Under the pieces are notes generated by a model. The model was not told the DNA's origin. It did not search any database and saw nothing but the letters and a program-made list of their open reading frames with translations. From Lolium rigidum (Eukaryota; Streptophyta; Magnoliopsida; Poales; Poaceae): a stretch of 64,000 nt of DNA. Where the stretch lies: assembly GCF_022539505.1 (NCBI RefSeq), contig NC_061508.1, positions 342,377,484 through 342,441,483 on the forward strand. Reading direction: 5' to 3'. Made by a program: the position numbers and the translations under genes. Numbering within the stretch: the stretch's first letter is position 1; every line of letters starts with the position of its first letter. Positions 31,409 through 43,530 of this stretch are shown here, piece after piece.

Positions 31409-32750
31409 ATGGCACGTTCAAGATCTTCGACATCGTCAACCGGAAGCAACACTATGGATCGAGGTAAACCGATCGCTGCTGGTCTCGTTGATTTTGTTCC
31501 TCACCCACCCTCCCGTTTGGATGCATATGCGTATCTGGCGGAGCCCATGGAGATGACGTTCGGAAGGTTTCACTTTCGCGTCGAGAAGGAAGGATCGTAT
31601 CGTGTCAAAATTCCGATTTCGTCGGGATCATCGGCGGTCGATTCCGATTTTTCAAGCCATGAATCGTCAACCGAGTCAGAAGAAGAAACTTCGGCAACAC
31701 GTTACGTCAGCATCGTAGCAAGAGAGAAACTCGCCAAGATCTTCGGCGACACATCGTTTGAGTCATCTCGAGACTCATATATAAGCGATGGCTCAAGCGA
31801 TGTCGACGATTACGACTTCATCGACAAATCCATCACAGTGGGCAAGGTCTTCATCAATCTCAACAATGATGTCACCAAACCCAACATAGATCCGAGTACC
31901 AAATATCATCGGATTTATGCTATCGAAAATCAAGAAGAAACATCGGAGGCTTTCGACGATTTGGGTAATCCCTATGTCGATCCTCGGATCTAAGGAGAGG
32001 TATGGGCACTAAATATGTCGGGCCCACACCACGTGTCGAGTTCAACTTCCACAAGCAGCCTGGGATAGAGCGAGCAAAAGCCCTAGATGGGTCGGAGCCA
32101 ATGACGACAACGACTACAGCTCAAGAACTACAAGCTTATCAATATAGGCTCGCACGAACTGCCCGAGAAATAGAAAAACAGACAGACTGAGTTGAACGAG
32201 AGAAAGGAGGCAGCTTCGCATCCGAGCGAGAGAAGGGCAGATCTAAGTGGACAATCTAGAGTTTCGGGTGATAGCCATAGGGAGGCTCGGAACGAGAGGA
32301 AGATCAAGGTTACAACACATACCCGAAGCGTAAAGAGAGTACTTGGTCCAGAACCTCGACATGTCCTTTATGTCGATAGATACAAGAGGAAACATTATCC
32401 CTAAGACACCGGAAGCTGGGTATATGGCGACACAAGCTTACATCCTCGCGTCTAGGCCACCCCCAGGAGATCCAAGGGAAACATTATACAATATGGCGTT
32501 AGCGAGGGTTGGAGCTATGGGGACAGCGTTTGTAGCAACGCCTCCCGAAGGAGCGGCAAGGCAAAATAGTCCACGACCTGCGGCAAGCAACGGCGGCGGT
32601 TCCTGAAGGACCAAGTGGAGCAAGAGATACAGGAGCACAAGCAAGGGTCGATAGAGCGAGGCAAAGCAGAAGGGATCATCGGCAGTCCCCGGAGCTTAAC
32701 GACGAGGATATGTGCGGCCTGCCGTGCTTCACGAGAAGAGTCTTAAGTCG
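31409..32750 (+). pseudogene. Gypsy gag 5' part, broken
   Basis: ATG at 31409 starts MARSRSSTSSTGSNTMDRGK and stays open to 31993 (..DDLGNPYVDPRI). Pieces then follow in changing frames: YVGPTPRVEFNFHKQPG (32018), QAYQYRLARTAREIEKQ (about 32130) and, before truncation, ELNDEDMCGLPCFTRRV (about 32695). This last phrase matches the conserved region ahead of the capsid domain in Triticeae gypsy gag. The element stops near 32750, so pol and the 3' LTR are missing. Confidence 0.6.
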
Positions 32751-32998
32751 CGAATATTCACGCGAGCGCACGCGCTATATAGGTATATAGCTCATTTTAT
32801 ACTACTATTTAGAAGACAACAACATGCTCTCCTTATAAGGTGCTCTCAACCTCTCTAGCTTAGCAAGGTGGGACTAAAAAATTGCACTCCTTCCACAACC
32901 ACACAACCAAGGACGTTGCCTGGTTCTGCTATTGGGCCAAACCTGTTCCGTCATTGTTGGGCTGACGTTTGTCTGGCACAATTTGGCATGCAAAGTAT

Positions 32999-33300
32999 GC
33001 ACTCTGCTAGTTGTCTTAATAAAATAATCTGAAGATGCTTCTACCATACAAAAGCAATGGACACCGTATGATAATATTGAACTATTTCTCAAGTATACTG
33101 TTCTCATTTATTTTCCGGCAGGAACATGGGTCCTCTTACGTACTTTACTTCTTCAGAATGTGCACTCTACTAGTTGTCTCAATAAAATAACTGAAAGATG
33201 GTTCTACCATACAAACGCAATAAACATTGTAGGGAAATACTGAACTAGTATCACCTACACTCGTCTTTCCGGCAAGAACATGCGATTTACTTTCCTTCTC
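32999..33300 (+). repeat. Two-copy tandem repeat, period 163 bp
   Basis: Copies start at 32999 and 33162 and share GCACTCT-CTAGTTGTCT, AATAAAATAA, TTCTACCATACAAA and TTTCCGGCA-GAACATG. About 80% alike by eye. Non-coding. Confidence 0.75.
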
Positions 33301-33499
33301 CGGGTATTCATGCATGTGACAACGTTTTTCTAATACATATGTAGCCCCATATGGGGTATCACACTTACGTACATGCACTCCTCCGCCGACCTCTCCTTCA
33401 CCTTTGCCGCGTCCTCCTTAGACTCTACGATACTCGCGTTCACCACCGCCGAGGACTGCAAGAACGACATCGCCCGACGTGACGCTTCACTCGCATCGT

Positions 33500-33660
33500 C
33501 CTCTTCTTCTTTCTAATCTCACTTGCTTCAGTTGAAAAACACATGCACTCACAGTAGACCAATACACGCACACACCCATGCATCAAGAAAAAACAAGAGC
33601 TTTTCCAAAGACACTTCCCTGGTTGGTTGCCACCCACGCTATATTTTGCTCCTTTTCTTA
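33500..33660 (+). repeat. Direct repeat left of the minisatellite
   Basis: Shares CTCTTCTTCT-TCTAATCTC, CACTTGCTTC, CACACCCATGCA-CAAG, AAAGACACTTCC and CTATATTTTGCT with 34290-34441 at an offset of about 790 bp. Confidence 0.7.
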
Positions 33661-33728
33661 TTTCTTAACTTGGCTAAATACAAGTCACACACATGGTCAA
33701 GTCACTAACTAACTTGATGACGCAGCTA

Positions 33729-34142
33729 GCCAGCGACTCGCCTTCATGTTCACCGCCAGTGCTGCGTCTCACGAGCGACTCGCCTTCATATTCGCCACCA
33801 GTGTCACAGTTTGCGGTGACTCACCTTCATGTCCGCCATTGGTGCCACAGCTCGCCGGTTACTTGCCTTCATGTTGTCATCGATGCCGCACCTTGTCGAC
33901 TAGTTCGCGACCGGTGACCCTGCTCATCGGCGATTCGCCTTCATGTTCGCCATCGGTGCCACAGCTCGCCTGTTATTTTCCTTCATGTTCTCATCGATGC
34001 CGCACCTTGTCGACTTATTCGCGACCGGTGACGCTGCTCACCTGCGACTTGCTTTCATGTTCGCCACCGGTGACGTAGCTCGTCGGCAACTCGCCTTCAT
34101 GTTCTCTACTGGTGCCGCAGCTCGTGGTGACTTGCCTTCATG
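33729..34142 (+). repeat. Minisatellite, about 40-bp units with a 114-bp higher-order period
   Basis: Repeated unit of the type CGACTCGCCTTCATGTTCGC followed by CACCGGTGCCACAGCTCG; about ten degenerate units. A longer unit with TCATCGATGCCGCACCTTGT recurs at 33877 and 33991, a 114-bp period. Frames are open over the array because the unit has few stops, but they encode only repeated Ser/Cys/Pro-rich sequence. Confidence 0.85.
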
Positions 34143-34289
34143 CCAATGACCTCCGCACCTTTGCCATCACCTTCTTACCAGGCAGCACACTTTTCTTGGT
34201 CGTCGTGGCGTAGCTTGATGGCGATGGAGACTCGGGCCTCCAACGTACAAGGCGTTGGTACCAAATGTTGGGGCTACACCTCATAGCTC

Positions 34290-34441
34290 CTCTTCTTCTC
34301 TCTAATCTCACTTGCTTCCTTGAAAAAAACGCTGCAACCACACTAGACCAAGACACGCACAAACTCATGCACCAAGGAAGAACAAGAACTTTGCAAAGAC
34401 ACTTCCTTGATTGCCACCGAGACTATATTTTGCTTTTCTTA
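34290..34441 (+). repeat. Direct repeat right of the minisatellite
   Basis: Partner of 33500-33660. The pair frames the minisatellite. Confidence 0.7.
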
Positions 34442-34574
34442 CCCACGGATTATCTATACAAGTACAAGGATGCATGGCTTAACCACTTGAATACATGTCT
34501 TTAAATAGCGCACGCGCATACATGTCTATACATAGCGCACGCGCATACACACACATGGACCATGGTCAACTCAC

Positions 34575-34885
34575 TAACTAATTTGTTTTTTGGAAAACAC
34601 AGTACAATCAAAGACGCTCACACATACGCGCACACACTCACCCCTATAAATGCAAGCAAACTCTACCCCTATGAGCACCTCCGAGAGACCGCGTCGAAGA
34701 AACTGGTACAACGGGTCTTGAGATTGACGAAGTCATTACAGGTGCCTCGCTGTCGACAGGAACATCGCCTCCCATTAAAGAATATTCCATGTTTATGAGA
34801 CACCAAAGTGTCAAATCTAGGATTTAAACTCTGTTGACTTGGGGGGTGCCAGTGCCCTCCTAACCATGCAACCACACGCTGGTTT
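34575..34885 (-). mobile_element. SINE-like element (tRNA-like head, minus strand)
   Basis: Read on the minus strand it begins near 34885 with GTGTGGTTGCATGGTTAGG, which fits a pol III A box. AGAGTTTAAATCCT follows about 40 bases later in B-box position. The body ends in the AGGGGTGAGTGTGTGCGCGT phrase and a terminal T-rich stretch near 34580. This architecture and the GTGTGTGCG phrase are reminiscent of the Au-type SINEs of grasses. Target duplications are not clear. Confidence 0.5.
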
Positions 34886-35814
34886 TCAGTCACTAACTCA
34901 CTTGATCCACTAATCTTTCCACTACCTAGTTCATGCATACACATAAACACGTGAGGCCCTACCAAGTCCATACATATCACTAGTAGCTACGGCATGTTGT
35001 ACAGCTTCTTTTTTTTCTCAACGCCCTCCACATGACCTGAGTAGTAGAGCTACAAACGAATGCATGCCTCCACAACAAATACAACTAGCTTTACTGTGTA
35101 CACATGATCACGCCTCTATGGAAGTATGGAACACAGCTGCAGCTTACTGTGTTAGGATGCAACTTTAACGTAAAACATATCTAATCATCTAACAATAGAA
35201 CTAATAACAAGATTAGTTCTAATTGACATCACGCATTCTCGAAAATGGGCCACAATCTCTGTATGGTCCATGTACAAGTACAAAGATGAGTTCTAAGAGG
35301 ATGATATTATAATGGGCAAGCACAAAAACATGAGCAAACACATGTACAAATACAAAGGTGTGTATGCTCGATTTAGGATGCCCGCATTGCATTGCGCTGG
35401 TTCCCGGGGAAGATCACCATGCATGTCTTGCCAATCGCTGAAACCAAGAGAACGTTGCATCCATCTAAATGAACTTATCAATTTCTTAGAGGATCACCAC
35501 CAACGGAAGTGGCGCTAGAAATCTAGTGAGATGGCGCAAATTGTACGCCCGTGCGCCATTGATCATTTCAAAACGTCGCCAACACATCAAGTCACGTCAC
35601 CAGACCCAGGCGTTGCATCAGGTCACGCCTCCTTTGCCACCCAGGTGAATCCATGCCGCCAGCATGCCAGTCAAGCCACACGAAGTGAGGTATGAAAGTT
35701 GCATGTGGAGATGGTGGCGGCCGGAGGGGCTGCATGTGAATCATCCGACACACATACTATGTATTTATGATTATTTTACCATATATTCATAAACAACATA
35801 ACACCTTGTTTGAG
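34886..35814. other. Intergenic, no gene recognised
   Basis: AT-rich. The 68-codon frame at 35312 has no recognisable domain. Confidence 0.3.
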
Positions 35815-38800
35815 CTGGCTGACTAAACGTGAACTTTCTCTCATGCATTCAGCCTTCAACTCATCAATCGAATGGCCAACTTCATAGCATAATAACTAGC
35901 GTGCACACAACATGACATTCTTTGAGATACATGCGTGCAGATGGTTGCACGTCTACATTTCCATCGATACACATGCACACTCCCGTGAACTCTAAAATAA
36001 TTGTGGCCTAAGCAAGTCTCATATAATAACCGCTTCCTATCATAAAATAAGGACCCATCTCCTAGTATAGCATAAAGATGCTAGCATGTCGCCGAGACGA
36101 TGGGATGACAGATGAAATTATAGGTAAAAGCCGTGTGCTACCATAAAATAATGACCCCCCAGCATGCCTCCATCATGACGAGGTCACACATAAAATGACA
36201 AGTAATAAGAGCAACCTCTAACGGACTCTGTAAACGGGCCAAAATTGTAAAATTCTAGCGAGAATTCAGTTTCGCGAGCGACTGGTCGAGCTAGCGGAGC
36301 TGGGCCCGTGAAAATGTTTTCGGTGGCCCATGAAATCGATCGTTGGGTCGGTACAAATAGCGACCGGAGAGGAGGACACGGGTCCAAACCCGCATTTCCT
36401 ACCACACTGAATCCTAGCTCCGCCGTGGCCCGCACCAATATTCTGGCGAGCAATTCCAAGCGGACGAACAACATATCAGTGACATGTCTTCCTGTCGCAG
36501 CTACTTCGGGGTTGGGGGAGGGCAATGCGGAGGCGACGGCGACTGCCCCCACGCCGATGCGGTGACCTCTCTGATGCGAAGCAGAAGCGCATCAAGCCAT
36601 CCCTCCATGCTCCTCAAGGCGGGGGTGATGGCACTCAAACGGACGAACCGCGCCCTTTCTCCCTCGCCATCCCTCCATGCTTTCGCGCCGGCATGGTGGC
36701 GCTCATCAAGGCCGATGTTGCACGCCGTCGCTGGATCCGAAGCACGTCCTCGTCATCCGCAAGTACGCGCACGCCGGGAGGGTTCCTTGTGCGACCCCGC
36801 TCCTCCGTCCCCCCACTCCTCCGGCGAGTGGAGCACACCATCCCCCCTGCGTGTTGCCATCGTCGTGGCCACCGGCCACTATGCCAACGACTCCGACGAG
36901 GAGCGCTTGGCGTTTGAGATGATGGTACGCGGGGCGGCGCCGGGTTGCTGCGCTTGTTGAAGTGCGTGTGGCCAGGGAGAGTGAGGAGGCACACGTCAAC
37001 CTCGAGCCGACAGACCTCATCGACCTCTCCGAGGATTGATGTCCTCGCCGCCCCAGCGTCGCCGCGACCTAATGCTCCCGCCGATGAGGAAACTCGATTT
37101 TGTTCTAGGTCACGCTTGCACTCCTCCGTAGCTTTTGGATCGCTGCATATGTGTGTAAATTTAGTCCAAAACGCGCTGGACTATCTATGATCGATCTCAT
37201 GTTCTTCGTTGAATTTTGTCGTGTGTGCAAAATTTTGAAAGTTCAGTTTCAGTTTACCGTCTCCAATGTGCGCCAACGACTTCGAACCCGCAAATTTCAT
37301 TATCAATCGCATTTACTCCGCTTTTTCAGTTTGCATGCTTACCGTTCCGTTAGAGTTGCTCTAATTGTCTCCTAGCATAAAACTAGTCTATGTCGATGCG
37401 ATCATCACAGTCCATAATGTGTCGGCCATGGCTTTTTTTCAACGAGCCACACCATAGAGGGTTCTTTCAATTTTCAGTTTATTCTGATCACTTTTGTGCT
37501 ACTATCGAACACATGGTCTTTCTGCTACCACCTACGTCAACGCACTTACGTGAAACCGACCAAATTGTGAAAGTAGAACCATGAAACGGCCGCTCCTTGA
37601 AACCTTGCCAAGTTGCCAACATCTTTGGAATCGCCTAGATCGTAGGTTGTATGCAAAAGTTATAAATCCGAGCAAGGCCCCAAATGGCTTGTTATACTCC
37701 CTCTAATTCATACTAGTTGCAACTGACATAGATGTATCTAGACATATTTTAGCTTTAGATACATCCAAGTGTCAAGTAATATGAATCGAAGGAAGTAGCA
37801 AAAGGTGGATATAAACACTGAAAATATGAACCCTTACATGCGACCATGATGTCGAGATGACACAAGAAATGATAGGTAATTACAGTCTCTTAGCATAAAA
37901 ATAAGGACCCACGCATGCCACACTTCAAATCCCGGGCCAAGCCCACCAATCGCCACCAATTCCGGGCCAAGCCCACCAAAAAAAGGTACTCCCTCTGATA
38001 TGGCGTTGGAAGCCCATTGGGACAACCTCCACACCGCAAGCATGGCCACCACCTAACCGCACATGCATCCGAGAAGCACATCCTGTAGCACTCACGCTTG
38101 CCATCCATCGCTAGGTCGGCGTCGCCCTCTCTGCGTGAGGTTGTAGCCTAGGATCCAGAATCCACCACCTCGGTGTGGAGCAACGACAACCTGGTTGCCA
38201 CCTTCCTCAGCGTCCACACGGGCTTGCCTGTCGGCTGCTGCTAGGACGGGGTTGGGCAAGTGTAGGAGAGGTGCTAGGGTTTGCGCCTGTCATCGAGCCG
38301 CCTCTGAGGCAGGTGGAGCCAACTTGTGTTAAGGTGGGGCGTGCCCCACCCTAGCATCACATAGCATATATTTTAGTGAGACATAAAAAAAACTAGGAAA
38401 GCGAGCTCATATATACATAAATCTGAGGGAGCACTGCGATGGGAGGTTAAATTCTATTTTTTTACATGGCTGAGGTGATTTTGGCATGACCTTTTCTATT
38501 TTTTGGACATTCAAATTATCACACCGTCAACCGAGTTTGACACGAGCTCCTCATCCATCGTTGTCGCTACATAACAGAGCTAGCGTCGCTGAGATGCACA
38601 CCCATATACATATCAGCGGTGTCAGCAGGACTCGTTTCGGCCGTGAGTTGCTTCACTTGTTATTGCCATCTTTTTTTTCCTTGGCATGCCTGGTCCTAGT
38701 GGCGAGGAGGCCTACGCAGTTTACATTTCACGCCAAGGCAGCTGATCGAGGTGAACCGATGGAATCCAGCGCACACTCTAGCTAGCATTGCTTGGCCCAA

Positions 38801-38850
38801 GTGCATGTTGTACAGCAAAGCTCAACTTCAGTTTTCTTCTCTGCTTTTTT
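35815..38850. repeat. Duplicated non-coding block, copy 1 (interrupted)
   Basis: Matches 39490-41500 in order and orientation: TTGAGCTGGCTGACTAAA, CTCCCGTGAACTCTA, CCTAGTATAAAACTAGT-like, GATCATCACAGTCCAT, TGGAATCGC-TAGATCG, GATGTCGAGATGACACA, CTTCACTTGTTATTGCCATC and ATTGCTTGGCCCAAGT. A Harbinger element (36209-37361) splits this copy only. No coding function seen. Confidence 0.8.
36209..37361. mobile_element. PIF/Harbinger-type element, 1153 bp
   Basis: Ends GAGCAACCTCTAACGGA and complement TCCGTTAGAGTTGCTC with TAA on both sides (36206-36208, 37362-37364). Copy 2 of the surrounding duplication runs through without it. The interior is GC-rich (36400-37090) with scrambled open frames, and one frame ends LEPTDLIDLSED before a stop at about 37039. 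No transposase is recognisable, so this is non-autonomous, possibly with captured host sequence. Confidence 0.85.
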
Positions 38851-39088
38851 ATCCAGTGAATATTTTTAAAGAGGAGAGGCACCGTCCCAGCGTCCCGTCA
38901 TCAAGTGAGACCTCCAACTATGCCGACCAGTGGAGGGCTGCAGAGGCACATCCGAGGCTAGGGAAAGCCGTGCTGGCAGCAGCATCACCACAGTCGAAGA
39001 AAACAGGGGCAGCTGAGTGATTGGCAACAAATAAACCCTTTTGCAAAAAAATATAAACATCCTTTTGCAATATATAAACAGGGGCGTG
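38851..39088. other. Spacer between duplication copy 1 and GH9 fragment
   Basis: A GC-richer 140-bp patch (38875-39020) has an open frame ending PQSKKTGAAE and a stop. It could be the tail of a lost gene, but I recognise no domain. Confidence 0.3.
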
Positions 39089-39441
39089 GCGGCGGAGCTT
39101 GAGCGGGCAACACAACTACCGCGACGGCGCGACGCGCTCTCCAAGTGCATCCTCTTCTTCGAGGGGCAGCGGTCGGGACGGTTGCCAGCGTCGCAGCGCG
39201 TGGCGTGGCGGGGGGACTCTGGCCTGTCGGACGGCGCGGCGGTGGGAGTGGACCTCGAGGGCGGGTACTACGACGCCGGCGTCAACGTCAAGTTCTGCTT
39301 CCCCATGGCGTTCACCACCACCATGCTGGCGTGGAGCATCCTCGAGTTCGGCGACGACATGCCCCGCGAGGAGCGCTCCGTGCGCTGGGGCACCGAGTAC
39401 CTCCTCAAGACCGTCGCCCACCCCGGCGTCATCTTCATGCA
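39089..39441 (+). pseudogene. GH9 endo-1,4-beta-glucanase exon fragment
   Basis: The frames give SGQHNYRD, then after an 8-base insertion (GCGCGACG duplicated near 39125) [74 protein letters not shown] and [17 protein letters not shown]. This is the N-terminal exon region of plant GH9 glucanases, which trim cell-wall glucans. In the family the motif is YYDAGDNVKF and the second Asp is catalytic; here it is Val, and FGF is FCF. Coding similarity stops at about 39441, where a donor would be expected. Frameshift, lost catalytic residue and missing remainder make it a pseudogene. It sits exactly between the two copies of a duplicated block. Confidence 0.85.
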
Positions 39442-39489
39442 GGAAAGATGCCCGTGGAGACGGTGGTGGAGGGACTACCTCCGAACGAA

Positions 39490-41500
39490 CTTGCTTGAGC
39501 TGGCTGACTAAATGTGAACTTTCTCTCATGCATGAACCTTCAACTCATCAATCGAATGTCCAATTTCATAGCAAAACTAGCATGCATACAATATGGCACA
39601 TGAAATTATAGGTAACATTGGCGTACTACAATAAAGTATTGGTATTCGCATCTACGGTTGCATGTCTACATTCGTAACATTCCCCAGCTGAGATACATAC
39701 GTGCAGATGGTTTCACATCTACATTCTCATCGATGCACGCACACTCCCGTGAACTCTATGATATAATTGTCGCATATACCCTATGATAACCACCTCCTAT
39801 CATAAAATAAGGACTTGTCTCCTAGTATAGAATAAAGATGCTAGCATGCCGCTAAGACGACGAGGTCGCACATGAAATGACAAGTAATACTTTTCTCCTA
39901 GTATAAAACTAGTATATCTCGGTGTGATCATCACAGTCCATCATGTGTCGGGCATGGCTGGTGGTCAACGCGCCACCCATGAATGGTTCTTCCTATTTTC
40001 ATTTTATTCTGATACACTTTTGTTGTATCAAACACATAAATGGCATTTCTGCTCGCTCCTAGGTCGATTAGCGCACTTATGAGGAAACGGACAAATTATG
40101 AAAGTATAAACATGAAACAGCCTAGCTCCCTAAAACCTTGCCAACACCTTTGGAATCGCTTAGATCGAAGGTTGTATGCAGAAGTTACAAATCGGAGTCA
40201 TGCCCCAATTCACGTATTATAGCAAAAAAAAAGTGGATAGAAACACTGAAAATACGGACCCTTACATGTCGCCACGATGTCGAGATGACACACGAAATGA
40301 TAGGTAAAAACTGTCTATTAGCACATAAAGTAAGGACCCGACCATGCCACCACACTTCAAATCACATGCCACACCCACCAATCGCAAGAAGGGCAAGGTT
40401 GCCGGGATCCATGGCCGGGAAGGTGAGACGGGAGACGGGAGTAGCCATCTCCAAATATGGCGCCGGAAGCCCATTGGGGCAACCTCCGCACTGCAAGCAC
40501 ACAGCATGTAGCACTGACGCTTGCCACCCATCTCTAGGTCGACGCCGCCCTCTCCACGTGATGCTGTAGCCCCTTCCCGAATCCCCCACCTCAGTGTAGG
40601 TGCGGTGCTAGGGTTTGGGCCGTCAAGCAGCCTCCGAGGGAGCGACGCGATGGGAGGTTAAATTCTACTTTTTATTCATCTTGATTTTTTTTGGCATGAG
40701 ACATTTCCTACTTTTTGAACATTCAATTATCAACTACTTTTTACACATCGTTGTCGCTTCATGAAGGAGCTAGCGTCGCTGAGATGCACCCACATATACA
40801 TTACCGGTGACAAACAACGACTGGTTTCGGTCGCTGTGAAAAGCTACTAGCTCTTTGTTTATTAACCGGCCTGTGATGGGAAACTACAATCCGCTGCACC
40901 CATTTCTTTTGTGGTACTTTCAATTTTTTGAAAAATGTAAACTAGTGACCATATCTTAGAAGTTTTTATAATGTGAGTGACTCGTCACTACATAACGGAG
41001 CTAGCATTGCTGAGATGCACCTATATACATCAGCTGTGTCAGCAGCGACTCGTCTCGGCCGTGGTGAACAGTTGCTAGCTCTTCGTTTATTAACTGGCCG
41101 ATGAGTTGCTTCACTTGTTATTGCCATCTTTTTTTATTCTTGGCGTCCCTGGTCCTAGCAGGGAGTGGAAGACAGTACCTACGCAATTTCCATTTCCCGC
41201 CGCGGCAGCTGAGCTGTACCAATGGAATCCATTCGAGCCAACACTCTCGCTAGTACTGCTCAAGGAAAAAAAATAGCGTGCTATAATAAAATAGCGTGGG
41301 TCTAAAAATACGCTATTAACATGCTATAGCGTGCTATTAACGTGAATAGCACGCTATAGCGCCGAAATAGCGTAGCATCGGCTCTCCATATATGCTATAG
41401 CGTGCTATTAGCGTTGGAATAGCGCGCTATTTTTTTCCATGCTACTGCTTGGCCCAAGTATATGCTATACGGCTAGCTCAACCTTGTTTTCTCTTTGCTT
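39490..41500. repeat. Duplicated non-coding block, copy 2
   Basis: Partner of 35815-38850. It has its own internal duplication (GCTAG-GT-GCTGAGATGCACC followed by TAGCTCTT-GTTTATTAAC at about 40770-40880 and 40999-41105) and its own hAT-like MITE at 41261. Confidence 0.8.
41261..41441. mobile_element. hAT-like MITE, 181 bp, with 8-bp target duplication
   Basis: Ends CAAGGAAAAAAAATAGCG and complement of CGCTATTTTTTTCCATG. The 8-bp flanks GTACTGCT (41253-41260) and CTACTGCT (41442-41449) are a near-perfect duplication. The interior is full of GCTATAGCGTGCTATTAGCG-type inverted words. Copy 1 of the duplicated block shows the empty site (TAGCATTGCTTGGCCC near 38790). Confidence 0.85.
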
Positions 41501-41676
41501 TTTTTACGATTTAAAAAAATAAAGAGGAAAAACATGATTAAGAAATAGTGACGCGATGAACTTTAGAACAGCAAGAAAAATGAAAATTTTGGCATGACCT
41601 CATTTGTTTTTCGAACATCCAGATCACACAGCAAACAATTTATGTGAAGAAAGATAAGAGGTGCATACAGATCATA

Positions 41677-42293
41677 CACTACAGGAATGGCGCGCTGCGC
41701 CGACGGCTGTGGCGTACGCCGACAGCCAAATGTCGGGGCCGTCGGCGTACGTCCGGTCCAGGGCAGCGGCTCAACGTGACCCTCGGCGTATAAACGCCGT
41801 CGGTGTAGAGACGGCTACGCCGACGGCCACCCTCGGCGTACACCTGGCCGTCGGTGTAGCACCAGCATGTCCTCCACTCCCGCCAACGGGGTGGCGCTCG
41901 GCGTAGGGCCTGCGTAGACACGCCAGGCGAGCCATGTGGCGCAATACGCCGACGGGGTGACGCTCGGCGTAGGCGCGGCGTAGAAGTCTTCCGGGCAGCC
42001 AGGGCACGCCACGTGGGATGCTACGCCGACGGGGTGGCGCTCGATGTTAGCCGGACGGCGCCGGTTACCGTGCTACGCCGAGGGTCGCTACGCCGACGGG
42101 TGGGGCCAGCCGTGAGCCCTCTACGGCTACACCGACGGCGACGTCTACGCCGAGGGTCGTGTGTGCTCTGCCGAGGCCGACCTTCCCCGAGGGGCTACGC
42201 CGAGAGCCCCCGTCGGCGTAGCGTACGCCGAGGGCGAGATCGTGCTACGCCGAGGGTCGGCAGCCGTCGGCATCTACCCCGATTCCTGTAGTG
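41677..42293. mobile_element. Short non-autonomous CACTA element, 617 bp
   Basis: Perfect ends CACTACAGGAAT and ATTCCTGTAGTG, flanked by the 3-bp duplication ATA on both sides (41674-41676, 42294-42296). The interior consists largely of CTACGCCGACGG / CTACGCCGAGGG words in both orientations, the subterminal repeats of this family. No gene inside; overlapping frames on both strands are composition effects. Confidence 0.93.
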
Positions 42294-43530
42294 ATACAAT
42301 CAGTGTTGGGATGATCAATAAAACAACACATGCATCAGGTTGCCCATGCATTGAAACCATATACACGTCAAGCTAATGAAGGTGCTAGCCAAGAGTCCGA
42401 CTGCTGCTTGGAGACCAACAGACAACCCTTGGAGACGTCCTTGTCCCCAAGGTCGTTCCAGCCAGGTTGCATCGAAGCAATGCATCAGGCCCCAGCTGCT
42501 ATCCTAGGACAAAAACAAGAAATGATGGTCAGCTCCTCTAGAGCAGATTTCGCAATAATAGATAAATAAATTTGGATGGGGGGTTTTGACAGCAAGTGAA
42601 TTGTTTTCAACTATTTGAATAGGGTGTGCATTTCCAGCTACCAATCTGAACTGGTCTAAACTATACATACGCAAAACTAACTTTGCTTCCCATGTCGGAT
42701 CAGCCTGTTAGAAAGATAAAAGGAATTGTGCAGATTGTCAACACGGCCAAAAAAAACATGTACTTGCTCCATCATGCATATCAGGAGCTGCAAATTCCAG
42801 CTACAGAACAATTTACATGTCTTGGAAATGCCAATTCCGAATTCTGACATTGCAGGAGTATAATCCATCATGACTCACCAGAAGGGAGATGTTTGGCTCG
42901 TGACATAAAAAACACAGGAGCATGTCTGCCTAAGTAGAAAAAGCTCCATGGTCATGGCATCACGGGGCATGTAAAGGAGAGAGGGGAGGTCAAGAAACCC
43001 ACCCAACCACATGGAGTCGAAGAAGAAGGCCACCGTTGCCATTTAGTACTCCTCGGCGACAGGCATTTCAAACAAGAAACAATAGAATTCATGCATCATT
43101 ATAAGGCAGCATTCCGTTGACTCGTAAAAAATTAACCACTTTGATCTATTAGTCCAGATCAGCTCCATTAAGTGAAACCAGCAAACAGAAGCTTTACGTT
43201 AAAACAGAAATCTAATACTGTACTACGAATTCCAGATTCAGCCCACATTGAATAGTAGGCAGGTTTAAGGTTGTTGGTTTTAGGCCCGGGTGGGAGACGA
43301 AAAATTGGGCCGATCGAGCTGGCGAGCGCGCGACAAATTTTTGGGCCGATCGGGTTAGCTCATATCAAACCAGGTCCCTTATATTCTTCATCTGAAGAAA
43401 AAAAAATCGTTCTTTGATCTTTCCCCACCCACCTCCATCTCCTCCCGACCCCCTTTGCATCCCGTCCGCCGCCGGCCGATCCCGGCGAGTCCCTGCCCTC
43501 CCCGCCACCCTCTCCTACCCCTCTATCGAT
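42294..43530. other. Intergenic, no gene recognised
   Basis: AT-rich up to about 43400, then a CT-rich leader-like stretch (43420-43530) ahead of the putative gene start at 43531. Confidence 0.3.

Noticed and set aside
33693..34149. Ser/Cys/Pro-rich repeated frames
   Set aside because: Produced by the minisatellite unit; no start context or splice sites.
36484..37190. Possible host gene in the GC-rich interior of the 36209 Harbinger element
   Set aside because: Frames are scrambled and no domain is recognisable; listed only as possible captured sequence.
41661..42291. Several Arg/Thr-rich frames on both strands
   Set aside because: They translate the CTACGCCGA subterminal repeats of the miniature CACTA element.
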